Made by a program: the position numbers and the translations under genes
Notes under the pieces: generated by a model
The model's database searches: none
What the model saw: only the letters and a program-made list of their open reading frames with translations
What the model was told of the DNA's origin: nothing
Assembly: GCA_964017065.1 (NCBI GenBank)
Contig: OZ024787.1
Location: 7,483,199-7,547,198 of the forward strand
Direction: 5' to 3'
Length of the DNA stretch: 64,000 nucleotides
Origin: Haliclona indistincta
Taxonomy: Eukaryota > Porifera > Demospongiae > Haplosclerida > Chalinidae
Shown here: one piece after another, positions 12,745 through 24,039 of the stretch
Numbering within the stretch: the first letter of the stretch is position 1
Layout of the letters: each line of letters starts with the position of its first letter

Positions 12745-14399
12745 AACTTACATGTTGGTCCAGGCATGACACTGGGAGTGATGCTAATGCTGTTACTAAA
12801 CATAACTCTATACTCACTGATGAAAATGTCATTAGAATGATGATCACATCATACCTGATAAAGTGTTGACAGGGATGGCCGCAGTTGTAGCTATTATGAA
12901 AGCTATAACGACTCATCGTGAACATATGCAGGATCTCCGTTGTCAATGTGATCTGAACAAGCACTCTCACATGATAATCTCCAACTGGTAGACCAGTGAT
13001 GTTGACCGATCCTTCATCATTATCACTCAATTGATGCAGTGTTTGATCGCTGCAGTATCACCCTGTTCATTTTTTATCACTGCTACACCTGGTCCAGTTG
13101 AATAGTACACTCCACTAGTATGGAAGTAATAGTCAGAATGAACATCACAATGTTGGACATCATAGGAAACTGTACAGGTGTGTAGGAAGGAAATCAAATA
13201 TTAAATAAATGAACTTACAGAAAATTAAAGAACTGTCATCATTTCGATGTTTGTAATACCAATTGCAATGCGATGACTGATTATTCTTTTCGATGAAGAT
13301 TGTGTAGTTCACTATAGACCAGGTTGTAAAATAGTTACAGCAGTGTGTGGGGTCTTGTTTGAGCTGTTTGTCATTGGGTAAGTCACAGATGACAATTCTT
13401 GATCAGGACAGATGGTAAAGCTCTGCTAAAAACAAATGATCTGCGATGGACACAAGGTTGTATCTTGATTGCAGCACTGTGAGTGATGTTGTAGTTGGCT
13501 ACCACAGGTTGAAACACACTTGCTAGATCATAATAGTCTAGGGAACATATTGTTAATTTAATGTATAAGCCAGGCTTCCTGCAATGCTGAAGTAGAAAGT
13601 GTAAAATGCTTCCAATATGCACTAATGTGTTTAATAATTATTATCACTTCAGTATTTTCGCTTACAGGAAACTGGCCTATTATTGCACTGTCACCATAAT
13701 TTATGGTCACATTAGTATGTAGTTTTGACATGGCTGAATGACAATCACTGATAGCAGACACTGAGTGTTGGTGGTAGTGTCACTGACGATCACATCGCCA
13801 GTGTTGTTGTTCAGTACAGTCACTATGTAAGAGAGATCACTGAGTACACCAGCAGTTACTGGAGGGTCCCATAGTAGAGTGTTGAATAATGGATTGAATC
13901 TGAGGTTGATGACTTCCATAGTACCAATACCTGTATGATAGCAATTATGAGATAACTAGTCTACTAGTATTGTTTACAACTCACCAGAGAGAACAGTCAG
14001 GATGGCAGTGTTACTAGTCACTTCACCAGGATACAATACTCACTGTACAGTAGTACCATTGTTCTCTACCGTTGCTGGTACAGTGAGAGATGACTGTATT
14101 GTACCTGAAGCTGTCACTGGAGTGGTATGAAAAATGGCTCGATCTGTGATTCTGATGTCAGTAGCAAATAAATCATCAACTTTCCACGCAATGATGTCAG
14201 CACCAATGGCAGCACAGTGGAACTGAGTATTCTCTCCAATCAGTGCACTTACTGACACAGGACCCTCTGTGATAGCTACAAAATGAAACATAATGTAAAT
14301 AGCATAAAGAAGCATTGTTTTCAACATACTTGCAGCACTAGCAGTTGTGATCAAGATAATCAAAATAAAAACTTGGTTCTGACAGACAAAGAACGTCAT
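12745..14399 (-). pseudogene. Receptor unit U3, nonsense-mutated, no TM or tail
   Basis: Exons 1-7 of the receptor are recognisable: signal peptide (14399-14330), Ig (14275-13985), FnIII-like (from 13930), then the remaining ectodomain exons to the stalk near 12750. In the Ig exon the codon for the second disulphide cysteine is TGA (14042-14040) where sisters have TGT, so translation would stop inside the Ig domain. The 3' half of the FnIII exon is replaced by sequence shared with U1 and U6, and a later ectodomain exon has the same 1-base deletion. No TM or tail exons follow. This unit is U6's counterpart in the duplicated block. Confidence 0.85.
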
Positions 14400-15692
14400 T
14401 TTAGCAGATTGCCAGTACAAATTCTGGATCAGAGAAGCAACGTAACAACAGTCACATAGTACTTGAACTATAAAGCTCTCGTGAAATGGTTTTATTGCGC
14501 GTTTTCGTGCGTGCCATTCTGAAGCTGCAAAGGCGGGGCTCGTGATGTACTAACGTGGGCGGGCTGATCAGTTCCACGTGGGGCATTAACGTATCAGAAT
14601 CCATTCGTCTCTCCATGGTCTCTCTAACTACTGCCAACTAGCTCACAGGTGCAGCCAAAATACCTATGTCACTGCAATTATTATTTTTGTATTTTTAAAT
14701 ACTCAGTGTTATTTTCATTTATTAATACCGCCTAGTACATGTACATATTCTGTAATGGACTACTGGAGCTGCTCTTTGCACTTACCTTTGCATGCAGCAC
14801 GCATGGGCAGGCTGATATGTAGGAAAGAATAGATAACGTCATTAGAGAGAGAACTAATAATATGAGTGACTGCCTGGCATAGTTACAATGTAAACTATCC
14901 ATGGTCTATCGGCCCTGAAAAGTTACCAATGCAATGCACATCACCTAACTTACTATAAGCTAGCTTTTTTATGATTTCACTGACTATCCCCAGCCTCAGC
15001 ATGCAGGTCACATGTCACATTTGTTTGTGAAAAGAGCTGAATTACAATCAATACTCATACGATGAAAACATTATTAATAAATTGCTTTTTAAGTTACATC
15101 AGTTCAGCAGCATTGATCATCCTTCACTGCACACATCCATCACAATATTGCAGCCTGGGATGGGAACAAATAGACCATGAGAATCAAGAGATGATTAGTG
15201 TTGCACACTCTGACAAATTAGAATAATTATGTCGTCAAAAATATTCACGAGTGCTCTTATATTTTTCCCATACCTAGATCAGTAAGGCTCGGTATGTGTA
15301 CTCTAATAACTATACGAACACAGCTAACAGTACAATGCTGAAATTGAACATAGTTAAAAAATAACGGTGTACTGAATACACGTCTTGATGACCTCTGAAT
15401 AAACAGGAGCAAGTAGAATGTGTACACCATGCATTCAGGAATAAAAGAGTATTCTTCGATATTATTCACATCATACCATGACTCAGGATTCAAAAGAGCG
15501 GCTACATGTACAGTATAAACTGACCCTCAATTGCTTTTACAGGTAAGAACACACCACCTGTAATTTCACAATTCACAATTTTAGAACTCAATTATCATAA
15601 CACAGTTGCAAAACATGCTTATACTACGTCTCAATAGTGTAGATAGGCTACATAACCGCACTATTATGCTTAATAACATCGAAAATTTTCCC
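14400..15692. other. Region between U3 and U4
   Basis: Contains the type I upstream block (about 14450-14640, with CACGTG and 'aacgtgggcgggctgatcag'), an AT-rich stretch nearly identical to 19260-19560, and the post-tail block of U4 (about 15050-15690). I see no independent gene. The frame at 15257-15493 is conserved with 19889-20125, but recent duplication explains that. Confidence 0.55.
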
Positions 15693-18600
15693 TTATGGTA
15701 AACTTACAGAGAAGGACGGTCGGGTATTGAGTTCAACAGGTTGAAGAGCAGCCGATGTATTCCCAGAGTGCTGGTCTTGATCATACTGTAATTCATTAAC
15801 AGTATTGAATGGAAGGAATACATGTTGTGACTGACCTTTTTGGGAGTGGCTGATTTCTGGACGATAGCGTAATTTACAGGCCTGTGTTCAGCTGGAGGAG
15901 CAGGAGTGGGAGGGTTAGCAGAGAGCTGTACTTGAGCGTAGTGTAGTGTTGGTTTCAGTGAGCTGGATGAAGTAGTGAGGGGTGCTCCTGAATCAGAGAT
16001 GGTATTTGATTGAGTGGGTAGGAAATTAGTGATTGGCTCCATATAAGTGGGGTCAAGATCATTGTCTACCTGAAACAATAATAATGAGAAGTTCATGCTC
16101 ATTATTAACATAATGAGAACACGACCACACAAACAGTTGTGAGTACTACTACAGACCCCATGATAGTCACATACTGTACACAATACATTCAAATGCAGCC
16201 AGCATGCTTTGGTGCCAGGACGCTTCAGTACTCATGGCAGCGCCATGATGCTTCTGTACACAGCCAGGAGCCAGGATGCTGGTTATTCTTACATGTGTTT
16301 GTTGCATCTCAACATATCTAAAGAAAACAATAAACATGAGAACCCACAAGTCACCTTGACAAACCTGGTGGACTCTTGTTCAATATCTGATGCTATAATT
16401 AAAAGTACGAAGCAGTTATAATAATAATAATAATGGTGAATTACTTGGACTGGTCTTGCTGTGACAATGCAAATATTTGCGGTTAATGTACAACACCACG
16501 GCGATAATGATGATGGTAATCATCACAACAAGTGACACACTAGCTGTTGTCAAGAGTGTAGCAGTGATATCGACTGCAAAAAAAAGAAAAATATAGTCAA
16601 ATAGTGATCGTACGCTCACAAGTTGGTTCAGGCATGCTGCTGGGAGTGATGTTGATGCTGTTACTGAACATGTCTCCACTCACTGATGGAAATGCTACAA
16701 CTTAAGGGTGGCGGTATACCAGTTTTTATGAATATTAATGAGCGACTTTCTTTTATCTGCACTGAGCTCGTGACAGAGCAACGCTAGCAGCGTGAAACTC
16801 GCTCTGATGCATCAATGAGTGTGTCTCAATGTATAATGCAGCTTGAAACGTTGCACAATATTCTACACCAAGGAATAATGCAGGAACAATCGACATCGTA
16901 CGGATACGCATTTTTCTAGTCAAAAATCTCTCCTGACTAACCGTGCAGCAAAGGTTACCAGCTGAAATTCGACTCTTATAAACCATTTCTAGGTGCTGAC
17001 GAAGAGTTTTGTTGACCCACGCTGAACGTAGCTGTTCTATGCATCGACAAACATGGTCGTCACTGCAAAATCAGCCATAATTTAGAATGTAAAAGTGTTT
17101 TTCTTAAAATCAGAAAAAGCAAATGCAGAAAACTCTTCGTCAGCACCTAGAAATGGTTTATAAGAGTCGAATTTCAGCTGGTAACCTTTGCTGCACGGTT
17201 AGTCAGGAGAGATTTTTGGCTAGAAAAATGCGTATCCGTACGATGTCGATTGTTTCTACATTATTCCTTGGTGTACAATATTGTGCAACGTTTCAAGCTG
17301 CTTTATACATTGAGACACACGCATTGATGCATCAGAGCGAGTTTCACGCTGCTAGCGTTGCTCTGTCACGAGCTGCAGATAAAGAAAGTCGCTCATTAAT
17401 ATTCATAAAAACGGGTATACCGCCACCTTAAACAGCACATGATTTGGACGAACAACAAAGTCACATACCTGACATTGTGTCAACAGGGCTAGAAGCAGTT
17501 GCTGCTTTGATTGTTATCAACGCATTGAGTTCATAAGCAGGAGCAATGTTGGTTAAAGGGATCTTCCAACTGATCGAAAACTCTGGCACGATAAATCCCG
17601 GTTGGTAGACCCGTGATGTTGACAGATCCTTCGTTAGTTCCACTCAATCGATCCAATACTCCAGTTGCTACAGTGTGACCCTGTTCATTTTGTATGACTG
17701 CAATACCTGGTTCAGTTGAATTGATAGCAAAAGTACACTCCACTAGTATGGAGGCAAGATCAGAATGAACATCACATTGCTGGACATCATAGGAACCTGT
17801 ACAGGTGTGTAGAGAGGAAGAAACTGCTAAAACAACTGAACTTACTTAAAAGAACTGTCATCATTTCGATGTTTCTATCCCCAATGCCGATCATAATGTC
17901 AAATGAATAGTGAATATTCGTTTCGATGAAGATTGTGTAGTTCACTAGACCAGGTTGTGAAATAGCCACAGTAGTGTGCGGAGTCTTGTTTGAGCTGTCC
18001 GTCATTGGGTAAGTCACAGATGACAATTCTTGATCAGGACAGACAGCTTTAAGACTCCGCTAAAATTAAAACCAATGATTACGCAGGCATGTTCATGAAT
18101 ATACATACTCGTTGTATATTGACTGCAAAAGTAGCAGCACTGTGAGTGATATTGTAGTTGTATACCACAGGTTGAGACAAGTTTGCCAGATTGTAATAGT
18201 CTATGAATAAGAAATGTAAATTTTAATGCAAACTTCCAGTAATGCTGAAGTAGATAGTGTAAAATGCAGGAAGCTTTACCTCAATGCGTACTCACCTCCT
18301 GGTGTTCTCTCTATAATGACTGCACTATCACCATACAAGCCTGAGACTACAGTCACATTAGCTTTGTAGAACTGACAAAATTGGAGATCAACCACTGGTA
18401 GAGGATACTGAGTGTTGGTGGTAGTGTCACTGACGATCACATCGCCAGTGTTGTTGTTCACTACAGTCACTATGTAAGAGAGATCACTGAGTACACCAGC
18501 AGTTACTGGAGGGTCCCATAGTTGAGCGTTGAATGAAGGATTGAATCTGACATTAGTGACTCGCACAGTACCAATACCTGTATGATAGCAATATGAGATA

Positions 18601-19020
18601 ACTAGTCTACTAGTATTGTTCAAAACTCACCAGAGAGAACAGTCAGGATAGCAGTGTTACTAGTCACTTCACCAGGATACAATACACACTGTACAGTAGT
18701 GCCATTGTTCTCTATCGTTGCTGGTACAGTGAGAGAGGACTGTATCGTACCTGAAGCTGTCACTGGAGTGGTATGAAAAATGGCTCGATCTGTGATTCTG
18801 ATGTCAGTAGCAAATAAATCATCAACTTTCCAAGCAATGATGTCAGCACCAATGGCAGCACAGTGGAACTGAGTATTCTCTCCAATCAGTGCACTTACTG
18901 ACACAGGACCCTCTGTGATAGCTACATACAAAATGAAACATAATGTAAATGGCATAAGGAAGCATGATTTCCAACATACTGGCAGCACTAGCAGTTGTGA
19001 TCAAGATAATCAAAATAAAA
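15693..19020 (-). pseudogene. Receptor unit U4, full layout but start lost and frameshifted
   Basis: All twelve exon positions are present: signal core near 19010-18980, Ig type I 18921-18631, FnIII 18577-18296, 18200-18109, 18059-17846, 17796-17469, stalk 16694-16620, TM 16573-16445, 16392-16365, 16317-16293, tail 16069-15836, last 15785-15693. Two lesions are seen. A deletion in exon 1 removes the ATG found in U3 and U6, leaving an upstream in-frame TGA and no replacement start. The sixth exon is 328 bases instead of 327, with an extra base at a 'CCTTTAACCAAC' site, which shifts the frame before the TM. The tail itself is still open and keeps LHYAQV and VNYAIV. A TTAA element sits in the intron before the stalk. 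It is either a recent pseudogene or a donor for gene conversion; assembly error could mimic the 1-base change. Confidence 0.8.
16706..17427. mobile_element. 722-bp inverted-repeat element flanked by TTAA
   Basis: The element sits exactly between two TTAA copies (16702-16705 and 17428-17431). The empty site in sister units reads 'ctacaacttaaacagcac', with a single TTAA. Its arms (about 16706-17014 and 17129-17427) are inverted copies of about 300 bases with ends GGGTGGCGGTATACC and GGTGGCGGTATACC. TTAA duplication is the known signature of the piggyBac superfamily, so this is probably a piggyBac-type MITE. Open frames of 77 and 102 residues in the two arms are mirror copies of one sequence with no recognised domain. 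Confidence 0.85.
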
Positions 19021-20339
19021 ACTTGCTCAGATCAGTGCCAGTACAAGTTCTGGATCAGAGAAGCAACGTAACAACAGTCACATAGTACTTGAACTATAAA
19101 TCTCTCATGAAATGGTTTTATTGCGCATTTTCTTGCGTGTCAATCTGAAGCTGCAAAGGCGGGCTCGTGATGTACTAACGTGGGCGGGCTGATCAGTTCC
19201 ACGTGGGGCATTAACGTATCAGAATCCATTCGTCTCTCCATGGTCTCTCTAACTACTGCCAACTAGCTCACAGGTGCAGCCAAAATACCTATGTCACTGC
19301 AATTATTATTTTTGTATTTTTAAATACTCAGTGTTATTTTCATTTATCAATACAGCCTAGTACATGTACATATTCTGTAATGGGCTACTGGAGCTGCTCT
19401 TTGCACTTACCTTTGCATGCAGCACGCATGGGCAGGCTGATATGTAGGAAAGAATAGATAACATCATTAGAGAGAGAAATAATAATACGAGTGACTGCCT
19501 AGCATAGTTACAATGTAAACTATCCATGGTCTATCGGCCCTGAAATGTTACCAATGCAATGCACATCACCTAACTTACTATAAGCTAGCTTTTTTATAAT
19601 TTCACTGAATATCCCCAGCCTCAGCATGCATAAGCAAAGGTCACATGTCACATTTGTTTGCGAAAAGAGCTGAATTACAATCACTACTCATACAATGAAA
19701 AAATTATTAAGCAATGCTTTTTATGGTACATCAGTTCAGCAGCATTGATCATCCTTCACTGCACACATCCATCACAATATTGCAGCCTGGGATGGGAACA
19801 AATAGACCATGAGAATCAAGAGATGATTAGTGTTGCACACTCAGGCTAATTAGAATAATTATGTCGTCAAAAATATTCACGTGTGCTCTTATATTTTTCG
19901 CATACCTAGATCAGTAAGGCTCGGTATGTGTACTCTAATAATTATAAGAACACGGCTAACAGTACAACGCTGAAATTGAACATAGTTAAAAAATAACGGT
20001 GAACTGAATACACGTCTTGATGACCTCTGAATAAACAGGAGCATGTAGAATGTGTACACCATGCATTCAGGAATAAAAGAGTATTCTTCGATATTATTCA
20101 CATCATACCATGACTCAGGATCCAACAGAGCGGCTACATGTACAGTATAAACTGACCCTCAATTGCTTTTACAGGTAAGAACACACCACCTGTAATTTCA
20201 CAATTCACAATTTTAGAACTCAATTATCATAACACAGTTGCAAAACATGCTTATACTACGTCTCAATAGTGTAGATAGACTACATAACCGCACTATTATG
20301 CTTTGAAGAAGCTTGCTTAATAACATCGAAAATTTTCCC
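19021..20339. other. Region between U4 and U5
   Basis: Holds the type I upstream block of U4 (about 19090-19260), an AT-rich spacer shared with 14640-15000, and the post-tail block of U5 (about 19700-20335). No gene of its own is recognised. Confidence 0.55.
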
Positions 20340-22913
20340 TTATGGTAAACTTACGGAGAAGGATGGTCGGGTATTGAGTTCAACAGGTTGAAGAGCAGCG
20401 GGTGTATTCCCAGAGTGCTGGTCTTGATCATACTGCAGTTCATTAACAGTATATTGAATGGAAAGAATACACGTTGTGACTGACCTTTTCGGGAGTGGCT
20501 GATTTCTGGACAGTAGCGTAATTTACAGGCCTGTGTTCAACTGGAGGAGCAGGAGTGGGAGGGTTAGCAGAGAGCTGTACTTGAGCGTAGTGAAGTGTTG
20601 GTTTCAGTGACCTGGATGAAGTAGTGCAGGATACTCCTGAATCAGAGCTGGTATTTGGTGGAGTGGGTAGGAAATTAGTGATTGGCTCCATATAAGTGGG
20701 GTCAGGATCATTGTCTACCTGAAACAATAAGAGAAGGTCATTACTAACATAATCAGAACACGACCACACAAACAGTTGTGAGTACTACTACAGACCCACA
20801 TACTGTACACAATACATTCAAATGTAGTCAGGATGCATTTGGCACCATAATGCTTCTGTACACATCCAAGGCCCTGGCTTACATGTGTTTGTTGCATCTC
20901 AACATATCTAAAGAAAACAATAAACATGAGAACCCACAAGTCACCTTGACAAACCTTGTGGGCTCTTGTTCAATGTCTGATGCTATAATTAAAAGTACAA
21001 AGCAGTTACCATAACAATAATAATGATGAATTACTTAGACTGGTCTTGCTGTGACAATGCGAATATTTGCGGTTAATGTACAACACCACAGCGATAATGA
21101 TGATGGTAATCATCACAACAAGTGACACACTAGCTGTTGTCAAGAGTGTAGCAGTGATGCCGACTGCAAAAAAATAGTTCACCGATGCAAGTAGTGGTCG
21201 TGCACTCACAAGTTGGTTCAGGCATGCTGCTGGGAGTGATGTTGATGCTGTTACTGGTCATGACTCCACTCACTGATGAAAATGTCAGGTCTACAACTTA
21301 AACAGCACATGATTTGGATGAACAATAAAGTCACATACCTGACAATGTGTCGACAGGGCTGGAAGCAGTTGCTGCTATGATTGTTATTAGCACATCGTGT
21401 TCATAAGCAGGAGCAATGTTGTTAAGGGGATCTTCCAACTGATCGAAAACTCTGGCACGATAATTCCCAGTTGGTAGACCCGTGATGTTGACAGATCCTT
21501 TGTTAGTTCCACTCAATCGATCCAATATTCCGGTTGTTACAGTGTGACCTTGTTCATTTTGTATGACTGCAATACCTGGTTCAGTTGAATTGATAGCAAA
21601 AGTACACTCCACTAGTATGGAGGCAAGATCAGAACGAACATCACATTGTTGGACATCATAGGAACCTGTACAGGAGTATAGAGAGGAAGAAACTGCTAAA
21701 ACAATTGAACTTACTGAAAAGAACTGTCATCATTTCAATGTTTCTATTCCCAATGCCGATCATAATGTCAAATGAATAGTGAATATTCTTTTCGATGAAA
21801 ATTGTGTAGTTCACTAGACCAGGTTGTGAAATAGCCACAGTAGTGTGCGGGGTCCTGTTTGAGCTGTTTGTCACAGGGTAAGTCACAGAAGACAATTCTT
21901 GATCAGGACAGACAGCTTTGAGACTCCGCTAAAATTAAAACCAATGATTACGCAGGCATGTTCATGAATATACATACTCGTTGTATATTGACTGCAAAAG
22001 TAGCAGCACTGTGAGTGATATTGTAGTTGGCTACCACAGGTTGAGACAAGTTTGCCAGATTGTAATAGTCTGTGGATAAGAAATGTAAATTTTAATGCAA
22101 ACTTACAGTAATGCTGAAGTAGAAAGTGTAAAATGCCGGAAGCTTTACCTCAATGCATACTCACCTCCTGGTGTTCTCTCTATAACAACTGCATACAAGC
22201 CTGAGATTACAGTCACATTAGCTTTGTAGAACTGACAAAATTGGAGATCATCCACTGGTAGAGGATACTGAGTGTTGGTGGTAGTGTCACTGATGATCAC
22301 ATCGCCAGTGTTGTTGTTCACTACAGTCACTATGTAAGAGAGATCACTGAGTACACCAGCAGTTACTGGAGGGTCCCATTGTAGAGTGTTGAATGAAGGA
22401 TTGAATCTGACATTAGTGACTTGCATAGTACCAATACCTGTATGATAGCAATATGAGATAACTAGTTTACTAGTATTGTTCACAACTCACCAGAGAGAAC
22501 AGTCAAGGTTGCATTGCTGCTAGTCACTTCACCAGGATACAATACACACTGTACAGTAGTGCCATTGTTCTCTATCGTTGCTGGTACAGTGAGGTTAGAC
22601 TGTATCGTGCCTGAAGCTGTCACAGGGATGCTTGGACGAATACCTCGACTTGTGATTTCGTTGTCAGTAGCAAATTTACTATCTACTATCCAGACTATGG
22701 AGGCACCAGTGCCGGCACAGTGAAACACAGCATTCTCTCCAACCAGTGCACTCACTGACACAGGACCCTCTGTGATAGCTACACAACAGAGAATAACACA
22801 TTGCACACGAGGCGAATGAATACAGACATGCATCACATACTGGCAGCAGCACTAGAAAGTGCGATGAAGATAGTCAGAATACAAACTAGCTTCCGAGGGA
22901 CAGAGATCATCAT
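20340..22913 (-). CDS. Receptor unit U5: Ig-FnIII receptor with YxxM and two ITIMs, intact
   Basis: Twelve exons sum to 1,857 bases, 618 residues, with every junction in phase: 22913-22841, 22778-22491, 22437-22165, 22069-21978, 21928-21715, 21665-21339, 21290-21210, 21163-21035, 20982-20955, 20907-20883, 20718-20485, 20432-20340. Residues 1-24 are a signal peptide. Residues 25-120 form an Ig domain (C45, W54, C102). Residues 121-211 are FnIII-like. Residues 212-449 are further ectodomain and stalk with several N-glycosylation sequons. A single TM helix lies at about 458-480. The tail carries Y503 (YVEM), Y519 (YMEP), Y554 (LHYAQV), Y577 (VNYATV) and Y589 (YDQD). Y554 and Y577 fit the ITIM consensus. 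The YVEM motif arises only when exons 9 (28 nt) and 10 (25 nt) are spliced through a GTTTGT donor; this choice of donor is forced by frame. Cell-surface inhibitory signalling is the inferred role; the ligand is unknown. Confidence 0.87.
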
Positions 22914-23204
22914 TTCAGGCTCAGCAGAATGTCAGGACAAGGTAAGTTCGCATCGTATTCAGCAACACCATTTGCCGTTCAGTAGCGCAATAAGCTGTAC
23001 TGTAGTAGCCTTTATAGACTAGCTAAGGGCTGTACAATGCTGTCAATCTCCCCGTCACGAGGTATTGTCGAGTGTTAGCTCAAAATAATAGCACATTAAT
23101 TTTGTTCGCGTAATCGTGTAGACATGTAATTTTAAAAATTAAAGCCCTGCAGCTGTTATTGGATATCTCAGTACTAACTTGGATTCTGGAGCTTATCGTT
23201 GCAT

Positions 23205-23352
23205 GTTAACTTGCTTGTGGATTGCAGTTGCTAATAATATAATAATAATACTATTAGCAACTGCAATCCACAAGCAAGTGAACATTGCATTATAAAATGA
23301 GCCCCACCCACTTTTAATAAATTATTATCCATTAAAATGTGGGTGGGGCTCG
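23205..23352. repeat. Two adjacent hairpins upstream of U5
   Basis: 'cttgcttgtggattgcagtt' pairs with its inverse near 23250-23277, and 'gagccccacccacttttaa' pairs with 'gtgggtggggctc' near 23339-23351. This is the counterpart of 11860-12070, with a much shorter AT loop. Confidence 0.75.
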
Positions 23353-23437
23353 TATAGTGAATTTCAGCAACAACACTAGACATGAGGCACACAAACACAT
23401 GACACACTACTCCTTAATGAAGTCAACATCAATTTGT

Positions 23438-23508
23438 ATTGAATTTGGTTCTTGAATTTGGTTCTTGAATTTGGTTCTTGAATTTGGTTCTTGAATTTGG
23501 TTCTTGTT
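23438..23508. repeat. 13-bp tandem repeat, five copies
   Basis: The unit 'gaatttggttctt' is repeated five times. The duplicate locus near 12160-12175 has only one copy, so it expanded after the block duplication or contracted in the other copy. Confidence 0.9.
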
Positions 23509-23559
23509 CATATAACCCAGTAGCAGTAAAATGAACAATCCACTATTGTTGCCAGTAAC

Positions 23560-23750
23560 TGAGCGGAGCAGTGGAACTGAACATTCTCTCCAACCAGTGC
23601 ACTCACTGACAGGACCTTCTGTGATAGCTACACAACAGAGAATGAAACATTGCACACAAGATGAATGAATATAGACATACTGGCAGTACTAGAAACTGCG
23701 ATGAAGATAGTCAAAATAAAGACTTGCTTCCGACCGACGAAGATCATCAT
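23560..23750 (-). pseudogene. U5b: remnant signal-peptide and Ig exon
   Basis: Signal-peptide exon 23750-23681, with a good GTATG donor, and the start of an Ig exon (from 23627) that has a 2-base deletion early on and stops matching near 23565. It is the duplicate of U3b and cannot encode a receptor. The gap from 23751 to 24039 carries no exon but is shared with 12420-12744. Confidence 0.75.
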
Positions 23751-24039
23751 TTCAGGCTCAGCTGAGCAGAATGTCAGGACGAGAGAAGTTTGCACATCGG
23801 CAACACAGTTTGCTGTGGTATATTGTAGCCTTTATTTCAGGGGCTGTACAAGTGCTATGAATAGATATGTAGTATAATAGTAAGCACATTAATTTTTTCA
23901 TGTAACATTGTAATCATACATTTTAATAATGACGTCCTACTACATTTGTAGCTGGATGGGGCTTGTGTAATGTGCATGTGGATATATCCATAGCACATGA
24001 GCCGCTCCCCTCAGTACGCAAGACATGTACAAACCTGTA

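Noticed and set aside
15257..15493. Conserved frame 3' of the tail (WYDVNNIEEYSFIP) as an extra tail exon
   Set aside because: Phase does not fit the preceding exon and U2's copy has an in-frame stop; recent duplication explains the conservation. cDNA could still revive it.
16753..17431. 77- and 102-residue frames in the TTAA element as a gene
   Set aside because: They are the same sequence in two inverted arms of a MITE, with no domain or start context.
22438..22490. NNTSRLVIS-type extension before each FnIII domain
   Set aside because: It lies between a GTGAGT donor and a CATACAG acceptor with matching phase in every unit, so it is a 53-base intron that happens to stay open.
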